Positions 42,137-51,616 of a stretch of DNA of 64,000 bases are shown piece after piece (the first letter of the stretch is position 1; every line of letters begins with the position of its first letter). Location: contig NZ_BSVB01000001.1 in NCBI RefSeq assembly GCF_030161895.1, positions 744,001 through 808,000 on the forward strand, given 5' to 3'. The position numbers and the translations under genes were made by a program. Source of the DNA: Pseudolysinimonas kribbensis. Its GTDB lineage: Bacteria > Actinomycetota > Actinomycetes > Actinomycetales > Microbacteriaceae. The notes below the pieces were generated by a model. The model made no database searches. It had not been told where the DNA came from and saw nothing but the letters and a program-made list of their open reading frames with translations.

Positions 42137-42891
42137 GCCGCGTTCCGTTCCGCGGGGTCCAGCAGCGCCGCCGACTCGGCGTCGAGATAGAGGGTGCAGG
42201 CGGGATGCCCGCGCAGCACCGTGCTCGGCGTCCCGGCCGAGACGGGCTCGCGCAGCGTCGCCCGCACCGCGCGCGCCTTGAGCGCGCCGGGCACCATGCA
42301 GAACAGCCGCCGTCCCGCGACGAGCGGCGGGATCGTGACGGTGAGCGCGTGGGTCGGCACCTCGTCGAGAGCCGCGAAGCACTCGTCGGCCACCTGCTGG
42401 CGGCGGCTCTCGAGATCGAGCTCAACGAGCTTCACCGCGGCCGGATCCGCGAGATCGGCATCCGGCGGATCGTTGAACGCGAGATGTGCGGTGACCCCGA
42501 TGCCCAGGCACACGAGGTCCATCGGCGCCTCGGTGACCAGCGCGCCGTAGCGGGCGGCCTCGGCATCCGGGTCGTCGCCGGGATCGATGACGTGCACGGC
42601 GCCGAACGGCACACGGTCGAACAGCGCCCGCGACAGCCAGGCGCCGAACCGCTCGGGCGCACCGTGCCGCAGCCCGACGTACTCGTCCATGTGGAACGCG
42701 GTGACCCGGTTCCAGTCGATGCCCGGAGCGGCGACCAGCGCCTCCAGCGTCTCGGTCTGGCTCGGTGCCGCGGCGAACATGGCCCGCACCGATGCCTGCC
42801 GCTCGAGCAGGCGACGCAGCTCGGCGGCGACATCCGCGCCCGCCCGGATGCCGAGCGCCCGTCGGTCGTCGAGGGTCTCGACGCGCAGCAC
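42133..42891 (-). CDS. Glucosamine-6-phosphate deaminase-like protein (NagB family, altered active site)
   Basis: 252 aa. Carries FHMDEYVGL with the catalytic-base Asp of NagB, but the second motif reads GIGVTAHLAFNDP where NagB has GVGNDGHIAFNEP, so Asp141 and Glu148 (E. coli numbering) are Thr and Asp. Deamination of GlcN-6-P is therefore uncertain; a related isomerase or lactonase activity is possible. GTG at 42891 shares a base with the permease TAG. Confidence 0.8.
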   Translation of the reverse strand: MLRVETLDDRRALGIRAGADVAAELRRLLERQASVRAMFAAAPSQTETLEALVAAPGIDWNRVTAFHMDEYVGLRHGAPERFGAWLSRALFDRVPFGAVHVIDPGDDPDAEAARYGALVTEAPMDLVCLGIGVTAHLAFNDPPDADLADPAAVKLVELDLESRRQQVADECFAALDEVPTHALTVTIPPLVAGRRLFCMVPGALKARAVRATLREPVSAGTPSTVLRGHPACTLYLDAESAALLDPAERNAA

Positions 42892-43799
42892 TAGCCCTTC
42901 ACCGCGCCCGCCGACATGCCGGAGACGAGGTTGCGCTGCACGAGCACGAAGAAGATGACGACCGGCAGGGAGAAGATCACCGACGCCGCGATGAGGCCTC
43001 CGTAGTCGGTGCCCTCGTTCGTGCTGAACGACACGAGCCAGACCGGCAGGGTGTACTTCGACTGGTCCTCGAGCATCACGTAGGCGGTGATGTAGTCGTT
43101 CCACGCATTGATGAAGGCGAACACGCTCGTCGAGATGAGCCCCGGCAGCACGAGCGGCAGGTAGATCGAGCGCAGGATGCGCCAGGTGCTGGCTCCGTCG
43201 ACCTTGGCCGCCTCCTCGATCTCGTCCGGCAGTGCGAGGAAGAAGCTGCGCAGCACCCAGATGCTGAACGGCAGCACGGTCGCGACATAGGCGAGCACGA
43301 TGCCGGCGTAGTTGTTCAGCAGGCCGAGGCTCTTGAACGACAAGAACAGCGGGATCAGCAGCGCCGTGCCCGGGATCATCTGCACGCAGATGATCGTGAT
43401 CAGGATCGCCCGGCGTCCGAAGAACCGGAACTTGGTCAGCGCCGCGGATGCCAGGAAGCCGAGCGCGATCGACACGACGACCGTCGCGAGCGTCACCCCG
43501 AGGCTGTTGAGCAGCGACGAGATGAACCCGGCCTTCGTGAAGGCGTCGATGTAGTTCTGGATGCTCGGCGGCGAGGGCAGGAACGCGGGGGTCGTCGAGA
43601 GGATGTCCGCGGGTGCCTTGAACGACGTGTTCAGCATCCAGTAGATCGGGAAGATCCAGATCACGCACAGGACGTAGACGAGCAGGTGCGAGCCCGGGTT
43701 CTTGGCGCGGCGGCGTCGCCGGCGCACCTCCCCGCGCGCGGTCCCGCCGACGACCTCGGCGGTGCCCGCGGCGGTGGCGGGCTGGGCGGTCGTGGTCAC
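42891..43799 (-). CDS. Carbohydrate ABC importer permease (MalG type)
   Basis: 302 aa, six helices. The ATPase-contact loop EEAAKVDGASTWRILRSIYL is intact, and the last helices (GGLIAASVIFSLPVVIFFVL) match the family. N-terminal 35 residues are cytoplasmic and basic. GTG start overlaps the first permease stop. No ATP-binding protein is encoded here, so a shared MsiK-type ATPase is likely used. Confidence 0.93.
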   Translation of the reverse strand: MTTTAQPATAAGTAEVVGGTARGEVRRRRRRAKNPGSHLLVYVLCVIWIFPIYWMLNTSFKAPADILSTTPAFLPSPPSIQNYIDAFTKAGFISSLLNSLGVTLATVVVSIALGFLASAALTKFRFFGRRAILITIICVQMIPGTALLIPLFLSFKSLGLLNNYAGIVLAYVATVLPFSIWVLRSFFLALPDEIEEAAKVDGASTWRILRSIYLPLVLPGLISTSVFAFINAWNDYITAYVMLEDQSKYTLPVWLVSFSTNEGTDYGGLIAASVIFSLPVVIFFVLVQRNLVSGMSAGAVKG

Positions 43800-44782
43800 A
43801 GCTTCTCTCCCGAGTGGACGAGGCGGCGGATGTAGAAGAACGTGATCACCATGAGCATCAGGGCCGTCACGATCGCGATGGCGGAGCCCTGCCCGAACGA
43901 GTTCGAGGCGAAGGCCTTCTGGAACGACCAGATGCTGAGGGTGGTGGTCTTGCCGTTCGGCCCGCCCTGGGTGAGGATCCAGAGCTGGTTGAACGTGTTG
44001 AAGTGCCAGATCACCTGGAGGATCGCGACCAGGTAGAGCACGGGCCGCAGGAACGGCAGGGTCACCGACCGGTAGATGCGCCATCCCGTCGCGCCGTCGA
44101 GCATCGCCGCCTCGTAGTAGTCGGACGAGATCTGCGACTGCCCCGCGTAGAGGGTGAGCGCCACGAACGGCACCGCCTGCCACACGATCAGGATGAACAC
44201 GATCGCGAACGCCTGGAACGGCTCGCTCGTCCAGCTGTGCTCCGTGTAGTCCCCGAACACGCCGAGCCGGGTGATCACCCAGTTGAAGACGCCGTACAGC
44301 GGCTGGAAGAGCCACTGCCAGACGAGGGTGGACGACACCGTGGGCAACGCCCACGCGAGGATCAGGATGAAACTCAGCAGCATCCGGGTGAACCCGCCGA
44401 CCCGGGTCATGAGCTGCGCCATCGCCATGCCGATCACCATGCAGGCTACGCACAGGCCGAGGGTGAACACGAGCGTGCGGCCGATGACCGGCAGGAAGTC
44501 GGAGTCGGTGAAGATCGCCGTGTAGTTGGCGATCCCGATCCACTCGTTCTGACCCGTGAACAGGGCGTGCAGGCCGAAGTCCTGGAACGAGTTGAGCACG
44601 AGCCGCACGAGGGGATACCCGAGGATCACCGCGAGCACGACCATCGCGGGCGCCATCAGGATCACGGGGGCGACCCAGCGGCGGCGGCGGGCGGACCCGC
44701 GGGGCGGATGCGAGCCGCGGCCCGCATCCGCCCCGGTCGGGGCGATCCCTCGCGCGTTCATCTGCGAGGTGTCCGACGACAT
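43796..44782 (-). CDS. Carbohydrate ABC importer permease (MalF type)
   Basis: 328 aa, six helices with coupling loop YEAAMLDGATGWRIYRSVTL. Forms the channel with the MalG-type permease downstream and takes substrate from the binding protein encoded 25 bp upstream. Ribosome site AAGGAAG is suitably placed before ATG 44782. Confidence 0.93.
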   Translation of the reverse strand: MSSDTSQMNARGIAPTGADAGRGSHPPRGSARRRRWVAPVILMAPAMVVLAVILGYPLVRLVLNSFQDFGLHALFTGQNEWIGIANYTAIFTDSDFLPVIGRTLVFTLGLCVACMVIGMAMAQLMTRVGGFTRMLLSFILILAWALPTVSSTLVWQWLFQPLYGVFNWVITRLGVFGDYTEHSWTSEPFQAFAIVFILIVWQAVPFVALTLYAGQSQISSDYYEAAMLDGATGWRIYRSVTLPFLRPVLYLVAILQVIWHFNTFNQLWILTQGGPNGKTTTLSIWSFQKAFASNSFGQGSAIAIVTALMLMVITFFYIRRLVHSGEKL

Positions 44783-44807
44783 GTCGTCTTCCTTCGATCG
44801 GTCGCTG

Positions 44808-46109
44808 CTACTGGTTGGCGTTGAGCGCCTTGGTGAGGTGGGCGCTGAACGTCTGGGCCGACTGCTCGGGCGTGCTCGTGCCCGCCGCGACCTCGGAGAA
44901 GAAGGCGAGCACCGACTGGTCGGTCTCGATGGTCGCCCAGCCCGGCGCCGCCGGCGTCGAGTAGCTCTTCTTGCCCGCGGTGTAGAACGCCCGCAGCACC
45001 GGCGACACCTCCGGCGTCGCCTCGTCGAGCAGCTTCGTCGTCACCGGCATGTGTCCGTCGAGCTTCACCAGCTGATCGATCTGCACCGACCTCGACGTGA
45101 TGAGCGCGATGAACTTCTTCGCCAGGGCGAGGTTCTTGCTCTTCGCCGCGATCCCGAGGTCCGAGCCGCCGAGGTAGGTCGGCGAAGCCTTGCCGGGGTG
45201 GTTCTCACTCGGCAGCGCGAAGGTGCCGACCTTGCCCTTGAGCGCCGGGTAGGTCGAGAGGATCGTCGCCACCGAGTTGCCGTTGCCGAAGATGACCGAG
45301 GTCTTGCCCGTGCCGAACACGGCGTTCGGATCGGGGGTGTCCAGCGGCGCCGTGCGCGACGCGGTCGTCGAGTACTTGTTCTGGAACGCCTTGAACTGCG
45401 ACAGGCCCTTCTGGGCGGCCGGGCTCGTCAGGCCCGACGTCCAGGTTCCGCCCTTCTCGGTCGCGATCGAACCGCCGGCGTCGCTCACGAAGGTGAAGCC
45501 GCCGTACCAGTACGTGCCGGTCAGGTACACGGGTGAGAAGTCGGGGGCGGAGTCGGTCGCGGCGACCTTGTCGAGGTCGGCCGTGAACTCGTCCCAGCTG
45601 GTCGGCGGGGCCGTGATGCCGGCCTTGCTCCACAGGTCCGTGTTGTAGATGACGCCGCGGGCCCCCGCGTAGAACGGAGCGGCGTACATCTTGCCGTCCA
45701 CCGTCGCCGGCCCCTCGAGACCGGTGAGGAACGTGCTGCCGCCCGCCAGCTTGCTCTTCTCGGCGGTCTGGTCCGCGAGGGCGCCGTTCGCGGCGAACAG
45801 CGGGACGTCGGTGTTGCCGATCTCGACGACGTCCGGCGGGGTGTCGGTCGCGAGGGCGGTCGTCATCTTCGTGTTGATGTCGTCCCACTGCTGGATCGAG
45901 ATCTTGAGCTTCGCGCCGGTCTTGGCCTCGAACTTCTGCTCGAGCTGCTTCTGCGACGCGGGCGTCAGCGTGTTCTGCATGAGCCAGACGTCGAGCGTGG
46001 TGCTCGAGCCGCCGTCACCTCCGCCGCCGGAGCCGCTGCTGCACGCGGTCAGGGCCAGGGCCGCCGCGAGGCCGACGGCACCGGCCGCCAGGTAGTGCTT
46101 CCTCCACAT
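44808..46109 (-). CDS. Extracellular sugar-binding lipoprotein of the ABC importer
   Basis: 433 aa. Lipoprotein signal peptide with lipobox LTAC, Gly/Ser linker, then a type-1 (maltose-binding-like) fold (VWLMQNTLTP; GGSDLGIAAKSKN). Strong ribosome site AGGAGGAAAC directly before ATG 46109. First gene of the nine-gene operon; substrate probably an amino-sugar glycoside given the neighbours. Confidence 0.93.
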   Translation of the reverse strand: MWRKHYLAAGAVGLAAALALTACSSGSGGGGDGGSSTTLDVWLMQNTLTPASQKQLEQKFEAKTGAKLKISIQQWDDINTKMTTALATDTPPDVVEIGNTDVPLFAANGALADQTAEKSKLAGGSTFLTGLEGPATVDGKMYAAPFYAGARGVIYNTDLWSKAGITAPPTSWDEFTADLDKVAATDSAPDFSPVYLTGTYWYGGFTFVSDAGGSIATEKGGTWTSGLTSPAAQKGLSQFKAFQNKYSTTASRTAPLDTPDPNAVFGTGKTSVIFGNGNSVATILSTYPALKGKVGTFALPSENHPGKASPTYLGGSDLGIAAKSKNLALAKKFIALITSRSVQIDQLVKLDGHMPVTTKLLDEATPEVSPVLRAFYTAGKKSYSTPAAPGWATIETDQSVLAFFSEVAAGTSTPEQSAQTFSAHLTKALNANQ

Positions 46110-46185
46110 GTTTCCTCCTTGAAAAGTGATCGCGGTGCAGGGGCTCCGAAGGCGGTGACCCGCTCGACTGCCCGATAGTTATTAA

Positions 46186-46216
46186 GGAGTATTCGTTAAG
46201 GCTCTTTCTTGGTCAA
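46186..46216 (-). promoter_or_regulatory. Promoter/operator of the sugar importer operon
   Basis: On the minus strand TTGACC (46211-46216) is followed after 9 nt by CCTTAACGAATACTCC (46201-46186) and a second CCTTAA. The 16-bp motif differs at only two positions from the one at 47753-47768, and both follow a TTGAC-type -35. Likely ROK2 operator overlapping the -10. The rest of the 310-bp gap 46110-46419 contains only this and a hairpin. Confidence 0.65.
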
Positions 46217-46380
46217 GCACCAATCTTGACAAGAACGGGGAGCCCAGTGGATGCCGCACGAGTCGCGTCCGCCGTCAGCGGCAGGAACAAACGCCCGTGA
46301 TCACAGCGGATATCAGGGATCGCAGTGCGCGCCGGATGAGCTACACCGGGCGACAGCGGACCCCGCTTGCTCTTGGCAGA

Positions 46381-46410
46381 GGTTGCAGAATGTGTGCGTA
46401 TTCTGCAACC
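46381..46410 (-). terminator. Hairpin after the ROK2 gene
   Basis: A perfect 11-bp inverted repeat GGTTGCAGAAT/ATTCTGCAACC with an 8-nt loop begins 9 bp beyond the ROK2 stop. There is no clear T-tract, so it could also be an operator. Confidence 0.5.
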
Positions 46411-46419
46411 CGGACGAGG

Positions 46420-47666
46420 TCAGGAGATCCCGGTTCGCTCCGCAGCCGGGGCGGCCTCGGTGATCGCGGAGGCCATCCGCGCCTGGAACTCGGCCTCGCG
46501 CGCGAGGGAGATCCCGTGGACCACGGCGCCCCGCACGACCGCATCGCTGCCGAGGCTGCTCGCCGCGAGCCGAGGACGCAGCGGCGACAGCTCGCCGATG
46601 CGATCCATGAGTCCCACGCCCAGCAGGTCGAGGTTCTGGCCGACGCCGCCGCCCAGCACGACGAGCTCCGGGTCGAGGAACGAGCACAGGCTGACCAGCA
46701 GGCGGGCGAGCAGCTCGGTCTGACCGCGCACGACGCCGAGGGCGAGCGCCGACCCCGCCCGTGCCTCCTTGTAGACCCGCGCCGGGGTGATCGTTCCCGT
46801 CATCCCGGCGTCTTTCGCGGCGGAGACGAGGGCATCGGCTCCGAGAGCCTCCTCGAGGATGCCCCGGTTGCGGTCCTCGGGCGTGGCCCCCTCGACGTCG
46901 AGGAGCGGCAGGAAGGCGACCTCGCCGGCGGCACCCGTCGCCCCCGGAACACCTCGCCGTCGATCACCATGCCCAGACCCACGCCGGTTCCGATGTGCAG
47001 GAAGGCGAAGGGGCTCACCCCTTGGCCGGCGCCCTCCGTGTACTCGCTCAGGGCGGCGAGATTGATGTTGTTCTCGATCGTGATGGGCAGGCCGAGGCGC
47101 TTCTCGAGCTCCTCGGCCAGCCGGGGGCGCTGCCATCCCGGCAGCTGCGCCGCGTAGGCGACGCGGCCGGCCTGTGCCCGGTAGACGCCGGGCGACGCGA
47201 TGACCGCCGTCGTCATGCCCGAGAGCTCGAGACCGGCGTCCTTCGCCACCTGCGACGCGCCCTCCACCACCGCATCCACGAGCGACTTGGAGCTGCGCGC
47301 GGTGTTGCGATGCTCCACCTTGCCGAGCTGGCGACCGAGAAGATCGGTCACGACGATGCGCACCCAGTCGTACCCGAGGTCGACCGCGAGCACCGCGCCG
47401 GCGGTGGGATCCGCCTCGTAGATGAGCGCGGGCCGGCCGGCCGGCTCGTCGGACTGGCCGCTCGGCCGCACGAGACCCGCCTGCTCGAGGTTGGCGAGCG
47501 TCGCGAAGACCGTCGGCTGCGACAGGCCGGAGTCGCGCGCCAGCTGCGGGCGGGTGGCGGGTCCGTTGCTGTACAGCCAGTCGAGGAGGTAGCGCTGATT
47601 CATCGTGCGCAGGATCGACGGCGCGATGGCCGCGGACGGCGCTGCGGTCCGGCGTGACTCGGCCAC
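46420..47666 (-). CDS. ROK-family transcriptional regulator (ROK2)
   Basis: 415 aa after correcting one break at 46941-46945. N-terminal winged HTH (RPQLARDSGLSQPTVFATL) and ROK domain (VLAVDLGYDWVRIVVTD; LHIGTGVGLGMVIDG; VVLGGGVGQN). The ROK zinc motif is missing, as in ROK1. GTG start at 47666 behind AAGGAGA. Flanked by the two promoters that share a 16-bp motif, so it is the likely local repressor of the importer operon and of the dehydrogenases on its other side. Confidence 0.9.
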
Positions 47667-47736
47667 GGCTCTCCTTCTCTCCCCCGCTTCGGCGTTCCCA
47701 CGCTCTGGATCGGAGGCGCCGGGGGCGCCCGGTCCC

Positions 47737-47768
47737 TTGACGAAATAAGGAACCTTAATGAATAATCC
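47737..47768 (+). promoter_or_regulatory. Promoter/operator of the Gfo/Idh pair
   Basis: TTGACG (47737-47742), an 18-nt spacer and AATAAT at 47761-47766. The spacer holds TAAGG-AA-CCTTA (47746-47757), and CCTTAATGAATAATCC at 47753-47768 matches the importer promoter motif at 14 of 16 positions. Candidate ROK2 operator. Confidence 0.65.
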
Positions 47769-47893
47769 TATACACGAAGCCATGTCGGCTCCACCCGTTC
47801 GGCGCCGGCCGGTGCCGAACGCGGGGTCTCACCCGGTCTCCACCCCGGGTCGGGGCGATTCTTCCGCAACCCACCCATGAAAGGCATCGCCTC

Positions 47894-49030
47894 ATGACAG
47901 ATGTCGCCGCCCCCTCCGTCTCGTCGCCCTCGCGCCTGCGCATCGGCGTGCTCGGCTCCGGCGGGATCGCGACGATCCCCGAAGGGGTGCTGCCGAACCT
48001 GCACCACATCGCCGACAAGGTGCAGGTGGTGTCGATCGCCGACGTGATGGTGGAGCGTGCGCAGCGCGCCGCGGCGACGTACGGCATCCCGAACGTGTAC
48101 GCGACCCTCGACGAGCTGCTCGCCGGCGAGGAGGTCGACGCCGTCATCAACCTGACGCCGATCCCGGCGCACGCGCAGACCGCGCTGACGATCGTCGGCG
48201 CCGGCAAGCACCTCGTGGTCGAGAAGCCGATCGCGACCACGCTCGAGGACGCCGACCGGATCATCGAGACCGCGAAGCAGAACGGGGTGACGGTGATCGT
48301 CGCACCGCCGGACATGCTCTACCGCCCCTATCGCGAGGCGCAGCGGCTGGTGCGTCAGGGGGCCATCGGCCGGGTCGCCTTCGCCCGGGTGCGCAGCTCG
48401 CACCAGGGTCCGGGCGGCGGCCCCGAGGGCTGGCCCTTCGACCCCAGCTGGTTCTACCAGGAGGGCTCCGGTCCGCTGTTCGACATGGGCGTATACGGCA
48501 TCCACGAGATCACCGGCATCCTCGGGCCCGCCCGCCGCGTGAGCGCCTTCGCGGGCATCACCGACCCGATCCGCACCGTGCGCGGCGACAACGAGTACAC
48601 CGGTCTCGAGATGCCGGTCACGACGCCGGACATGAACCTGTTCATGCTCGACTTCGGCGATTCGACCTTCGCCGTCATCGACGGCTCGTACAACGTGCAC
48701 GCGTCGCTGAGCCCCAAGGTGGAGCTCTTCGGCCGGCAGGGTGCGATGGGCATCATCAATCCGTCGGGACCCGATCTGCAGCTGTACCGCACCGACGTCG
48801 CGCCCGGCATGGACGGCTGGGTGCAGCCGAAGAGCGACGGCTGGCTCGCCGATCCGCGACGCGACGCGCTTCGCCGCGCGCTGCTCGTCGACCACCTCGC
48901 CGACGTCGTGCTGCACGGCGCCGAACCGGTGCTCACCGCCGAGCACGCCCGGCACGCCCTCGAGATCATGATCGCCGTCGGCACGTCGGCTCGCGAGGGT
49001 CGCGTCGTCGAGCTCACCACCACGTTCTGA
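47894..49030 (+). CDS. Gfo/Idh/MocA oxidoreductase
   Basis: 378 aa. NAD(P) motif GVLGSGGIATIPEG, EKPIAT, and substrate-domain motif GPLFDMGVYGIHEITG. Starts with ATG behind GAAAGG. First gene of a three-gene plus-strand run under the motif at 47753. Probably oxidises a sugar at a position complementary to the operon copy at 40129-41313. Confidence 0.88.
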   Translation: MTDVAAPSVSSPSRLRIGVLGSGGIATIPEGVLPNLHHIADKVQVVSIADVMVERAQRAAATYGIPNVYATLDELLAGEEVDAVINLTPIPAHAQTALTIVGAGKHLVVEKPIATTLEDADRIIETAKQNGVTVIVAPPDMLYRPYREAQRLVRQGAIGRVAFARVRSSHQGPGGGPEGWPFDPSWFYQEGSGPLFDMGVYGIHEITGILGPARRVSAFAGITDPIRTVRGDNEYTGLEMPVTTPDMNLFMLDFGDSTFAVIDGSYNVHASLSPKVELFGRQGAMGIINPSGPDLQLYRTDVAPGMDGWVQPKSDGWLADPRRDALRRALLVDHLADVVLHGAEPVLTAEHARHALEIMIAVGTSAREGRVVELTTTF

Positions 49031-49053
49031 CCCCGCAGACAATAAGGAGAATC

Positions 49054-50090
49054 ATGTCGTCAGCCGTCCGCTTCGGAGTCGTCGGACTCGACCACTGGTA
49101 CTCGGCGATCCCGCTCGCCGAGGCCATCGCCGCGAAGGACGACGCCGAGCTCGTCGGCATCGCCGACCGCGACATCGACCGGGCGAAGGAGGTCGCCGCC
49201 AAGACCGGCTCGCCGGCCGTGACCGACGACCTGCACGCCCTCATCGCCGACGACTCGATCGACGTGATCGCGAGCTTCGTGAGCGTCGACCAGAACCCCG
49301 ACATCGTGGTCGCCGCCGCGCAGGCGGGCAAGCACATCGTCTCGGTCAAGCCGCTCGCACGCACCCTGCCCGAGGCCGATCGGATCGTCGACGCGGTGAA
49401 CGCCGCCGGCGTCGTCTTCATGCCGGGCGAGTCCCGCTCGCGCGAGGCCGCACAGAACCAGCTGCTCAAGGAATGGGTGTCGGGCGGCCGCCTCGGGCGG
49501 ATCACGTCGGCGCAGTTCAGCCTGAGCGGCTCGCTGCCGATGGGCTGGCCGGGCGGGGATCCCGACGGCGGCTGGTGGGCCGACCCCGACCGCGCCCCCG
49601 GCGGCGGCTGGATCGACCACAGCCTCTACCAGATCGACCGGATGCGGTGGCTGCTGGGCGAGGAGGTCGACGAGGTGAGCGGCCGTGTGGCGAACCTGCT
49701 GCACACCGACCTCGGCGTCGAGGACTACGGCCACGCCATCCTGCGCTTCGGCAACGGCGTCATGGCCTCCATCGAGGACACCTGGAGCGCCCCGGCCGGC
49801 GGCTGGCGCATCTCGACGAGCATCGTCGGCACCCAGGGGATCGTCTACCTCGACACGACCACCGGCATGATCGGCCTGCGCGAGTTCGGCACGGGCGACG
49901 ACTCGTGGCAGCAGCTGCCGTCGCCGCCCGACCACACGGTCGGCATCGACGCGATCCTCGCGGCCGTGCGCGACCCTCCTCGGCGCTGTCGACGGTCGAG
50001 GACGCGTGGGAGAACCTCTCCGTGTGCGTCTCGTTCTACGAGGCCGCGCGCACGGGCACGGTGCAGAAGCCGAAGCACCGCGACCGCTGA
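49054..50090 (+). CDS. Gfo/Idh/MocA oxidoreductase
   Basis: 345 aa after correcting one break at 49974-49976 near the C-terminus. Motifs: GVVGLDHWYSAIP, VKPLAR in place of the usual EKP, and GGGWIDHSLYQIDRMRWL. Good ribosome site AAGGAG. The altered EKP motif and the GLDHWY turn place it in a sub-group different from the preceding gene, 23 bp upstream. Confidence 0.87.
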
Positions 50091-50113
50091 GCCGACCCGG
50101 CTAGGGTCGCATC

Positions 50114-50749
50114 GTGAAGGTCACCAAGTACGAACACGCCACCCTCGTCATCTCGTCCGCCGACAAGCAGGTGGTCATCGATCCCGGCATGTTCCTGACC
50201 CCGCCGGACTTCGCGAACACCGTGGCCGTCGTGATCACCCACGAGCACGCCGACCACTGGACCGAGGACAACCTCGCACGCATCCTCGAGATCAGCCCCG
50301 ACGCCCGGATCTACGGACCGCAGGGCGTCGCGGCGGCCGCGAGCGGGTTCGAGGTGCACGTCGTGCGAGCCGGTGACGTCGTCGAGGTCGAGCCGTTCAC
50401 GCTGCGCTTCTTCGGCGAGAAGCACGCCGTCATCCACTCCTCGCTGCCGGTGATCGACAACGTGGGCGTGCTCGTGAACGACGAGCTCTACTATCCCGGC
50501 GACTCGTTCACCGTGCCCGAGGGCGTCGAGGTCGGCACGCTCGCGGCGCCGGCCGGCGCGCCGTGGCTCAAGGTCGGCGAGGTCATGGACTACGTGCTCG
50601 CCGTCAAGCCGAAGCGCGCCTTCTACGCGCACGACATGACCCTCTCCGTCGCCGGCAAGGGCATGCACGCCGCCCGCCTGCAATGGGCCACCGAGCAGAA
50701 CGGCGGCACGTGGACCCCGCTCGAGGTCGGGGAGTCGATCGACCTGTAG
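50114..50749 (+). CDS. Metallo-beta-lactamase-fold hydrolase (UlaG-like)
   Basis: 211 aa. Metal ligands ITHEHADHW, then GEKHAVIHS, YPGDSF and YAHDMT. Short N-terminus typical of the L-ascorbate-lactonase/UlaG-like group; a lactonase role would fit opening of a sugar lactone made by the upstream dehydrogenases (inference). GTG start. Convergent with the next gene, one base apart. Confidence 0.85.
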   Translation: MKVTKYEHATLVISSADKQVVIDPGMFLTPPDFANTVAVVITHEHADHWTEDNLARILEISPDARIYGPQGVAAAASGFEVHVVRAGDVVEVEPFTLRFFGEKHAVIHSSLPVIDNVGVLVNDELYYPGDSFTVPEGVEVGTLAAPAGAPWLKVGEVMDYVLAVKPKRAFYAHDMTLSVAGKGMHAARLQWATEQNGGTWTPLEVGESIDL

Positions 50750-50750
50750 C

Positions 50751-51572
50751 TCAGTCCTCGGCGGGTGCGGCGATCCCGTCGGCGTCGGCCGGCGGGGTCC
50801 TCTGCCTGCGCACCGCGCGCACGACCATCTGCGCGGCGGCCGCGAGGATGAGGATCGCGAACAGGATCGTCGACGTCTGAGGCGAGAGCAGCAATGCGAG
50901 CGCGCTGCCACCGAACGACGCGAGAGCGGCGGGGATGCCGACGAGCAGCGCGGTCCGCACCCAGAGCAGGTGTGCCCGCACGTTCGCCGTCGACCCGATC
51001 ACCGCGGCCGGGAGCAGCGCGAGCAGCGAGGTGCCCTTCGCGAGCAGGTCGCTCGCGCCGAACACCGCCACGAGCACCGGCACGACGATGACGCCGCCGC
51101 CGATGCCGAACAGCCCCGACGCGATGCCCATCACGAGCCCGAGCACCAGCAGCCCCACGATCGAGTACCAGGTGTAGGCGATCGCAGCGCCGCGCTCCGG
51201 CACCTCGAAGAACAGCCGGGCCGCGACCAGCAGGAGCAGCGCGATGAAGAGCCAGCGGAGCCAGCCGACCGGCAGCGCCCGGAGCAGCCGGGTGCCGATG
51301 AGCGATCCCGCGACCCCGCCGGCGGCGACGACCAGCCCCGCGATGACGTCGACGTGCCCGGCCAGGCCGTAGGCGACCGCGCCGACGACGGAGGTGGGCA
51401 CGACCGCGGCGAGCGACGTCGCCGCCGCCTGACGCTGATCTATACGGCCGAGGGTGAGGAGCAGGGGCACCATGATGATGCCGCCGCCGACCCCGAACAT
51501 CCCGGAGAGGACGCCGCCGAGGATCCCCACGACGAGCAGAGCGGAGATGCGGCGGGGGTTCATCACCGCCAT
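50751..51572 (-). CDS. TauE/SafE-family permease
   Basis: 273 aa, about eight helices in two repeats, each with the Gly-rich motif (GMFGVGGGIIMVPLLL; GLFGIGGGVIVVPVLV). The family exports sulfite, sulfoacetate or related anions. Soluble charged C-terminus. ATG 51572, or ATG 51563 three codons later. No obvious link to the neighbouring operons. Confidence 0.9.
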   Translation of the reverse strand: MAVMNPRRISALLVVGILGGVLSGMFGVGGGIIMVPLLLTLGRIDQRQAAATSLAAVVPTSVVGAVAYGLAGHVDVIAGLVVAAGGVAGSLIGTRLLRALPVGWLRWLFIALLLLVAARLFFEVPERGAAIAYTWYSIVGLLVLGLVMGIASGLFGIGGGVIVVPVLVAVFGASDLLAKGTSLLALLPAAVIGSTANVRAHLLWVRTALLVGIPAALASFGGSALALLLSPQTSTILFAILILAAAAQMVVRAVRRQRTPPADADGIAAPAED

Positions 51573-51616
51573 TCAACCGGATGCGGCACGCGCCGCGCTC
51601 CGCAGCCGGAGGCCGC

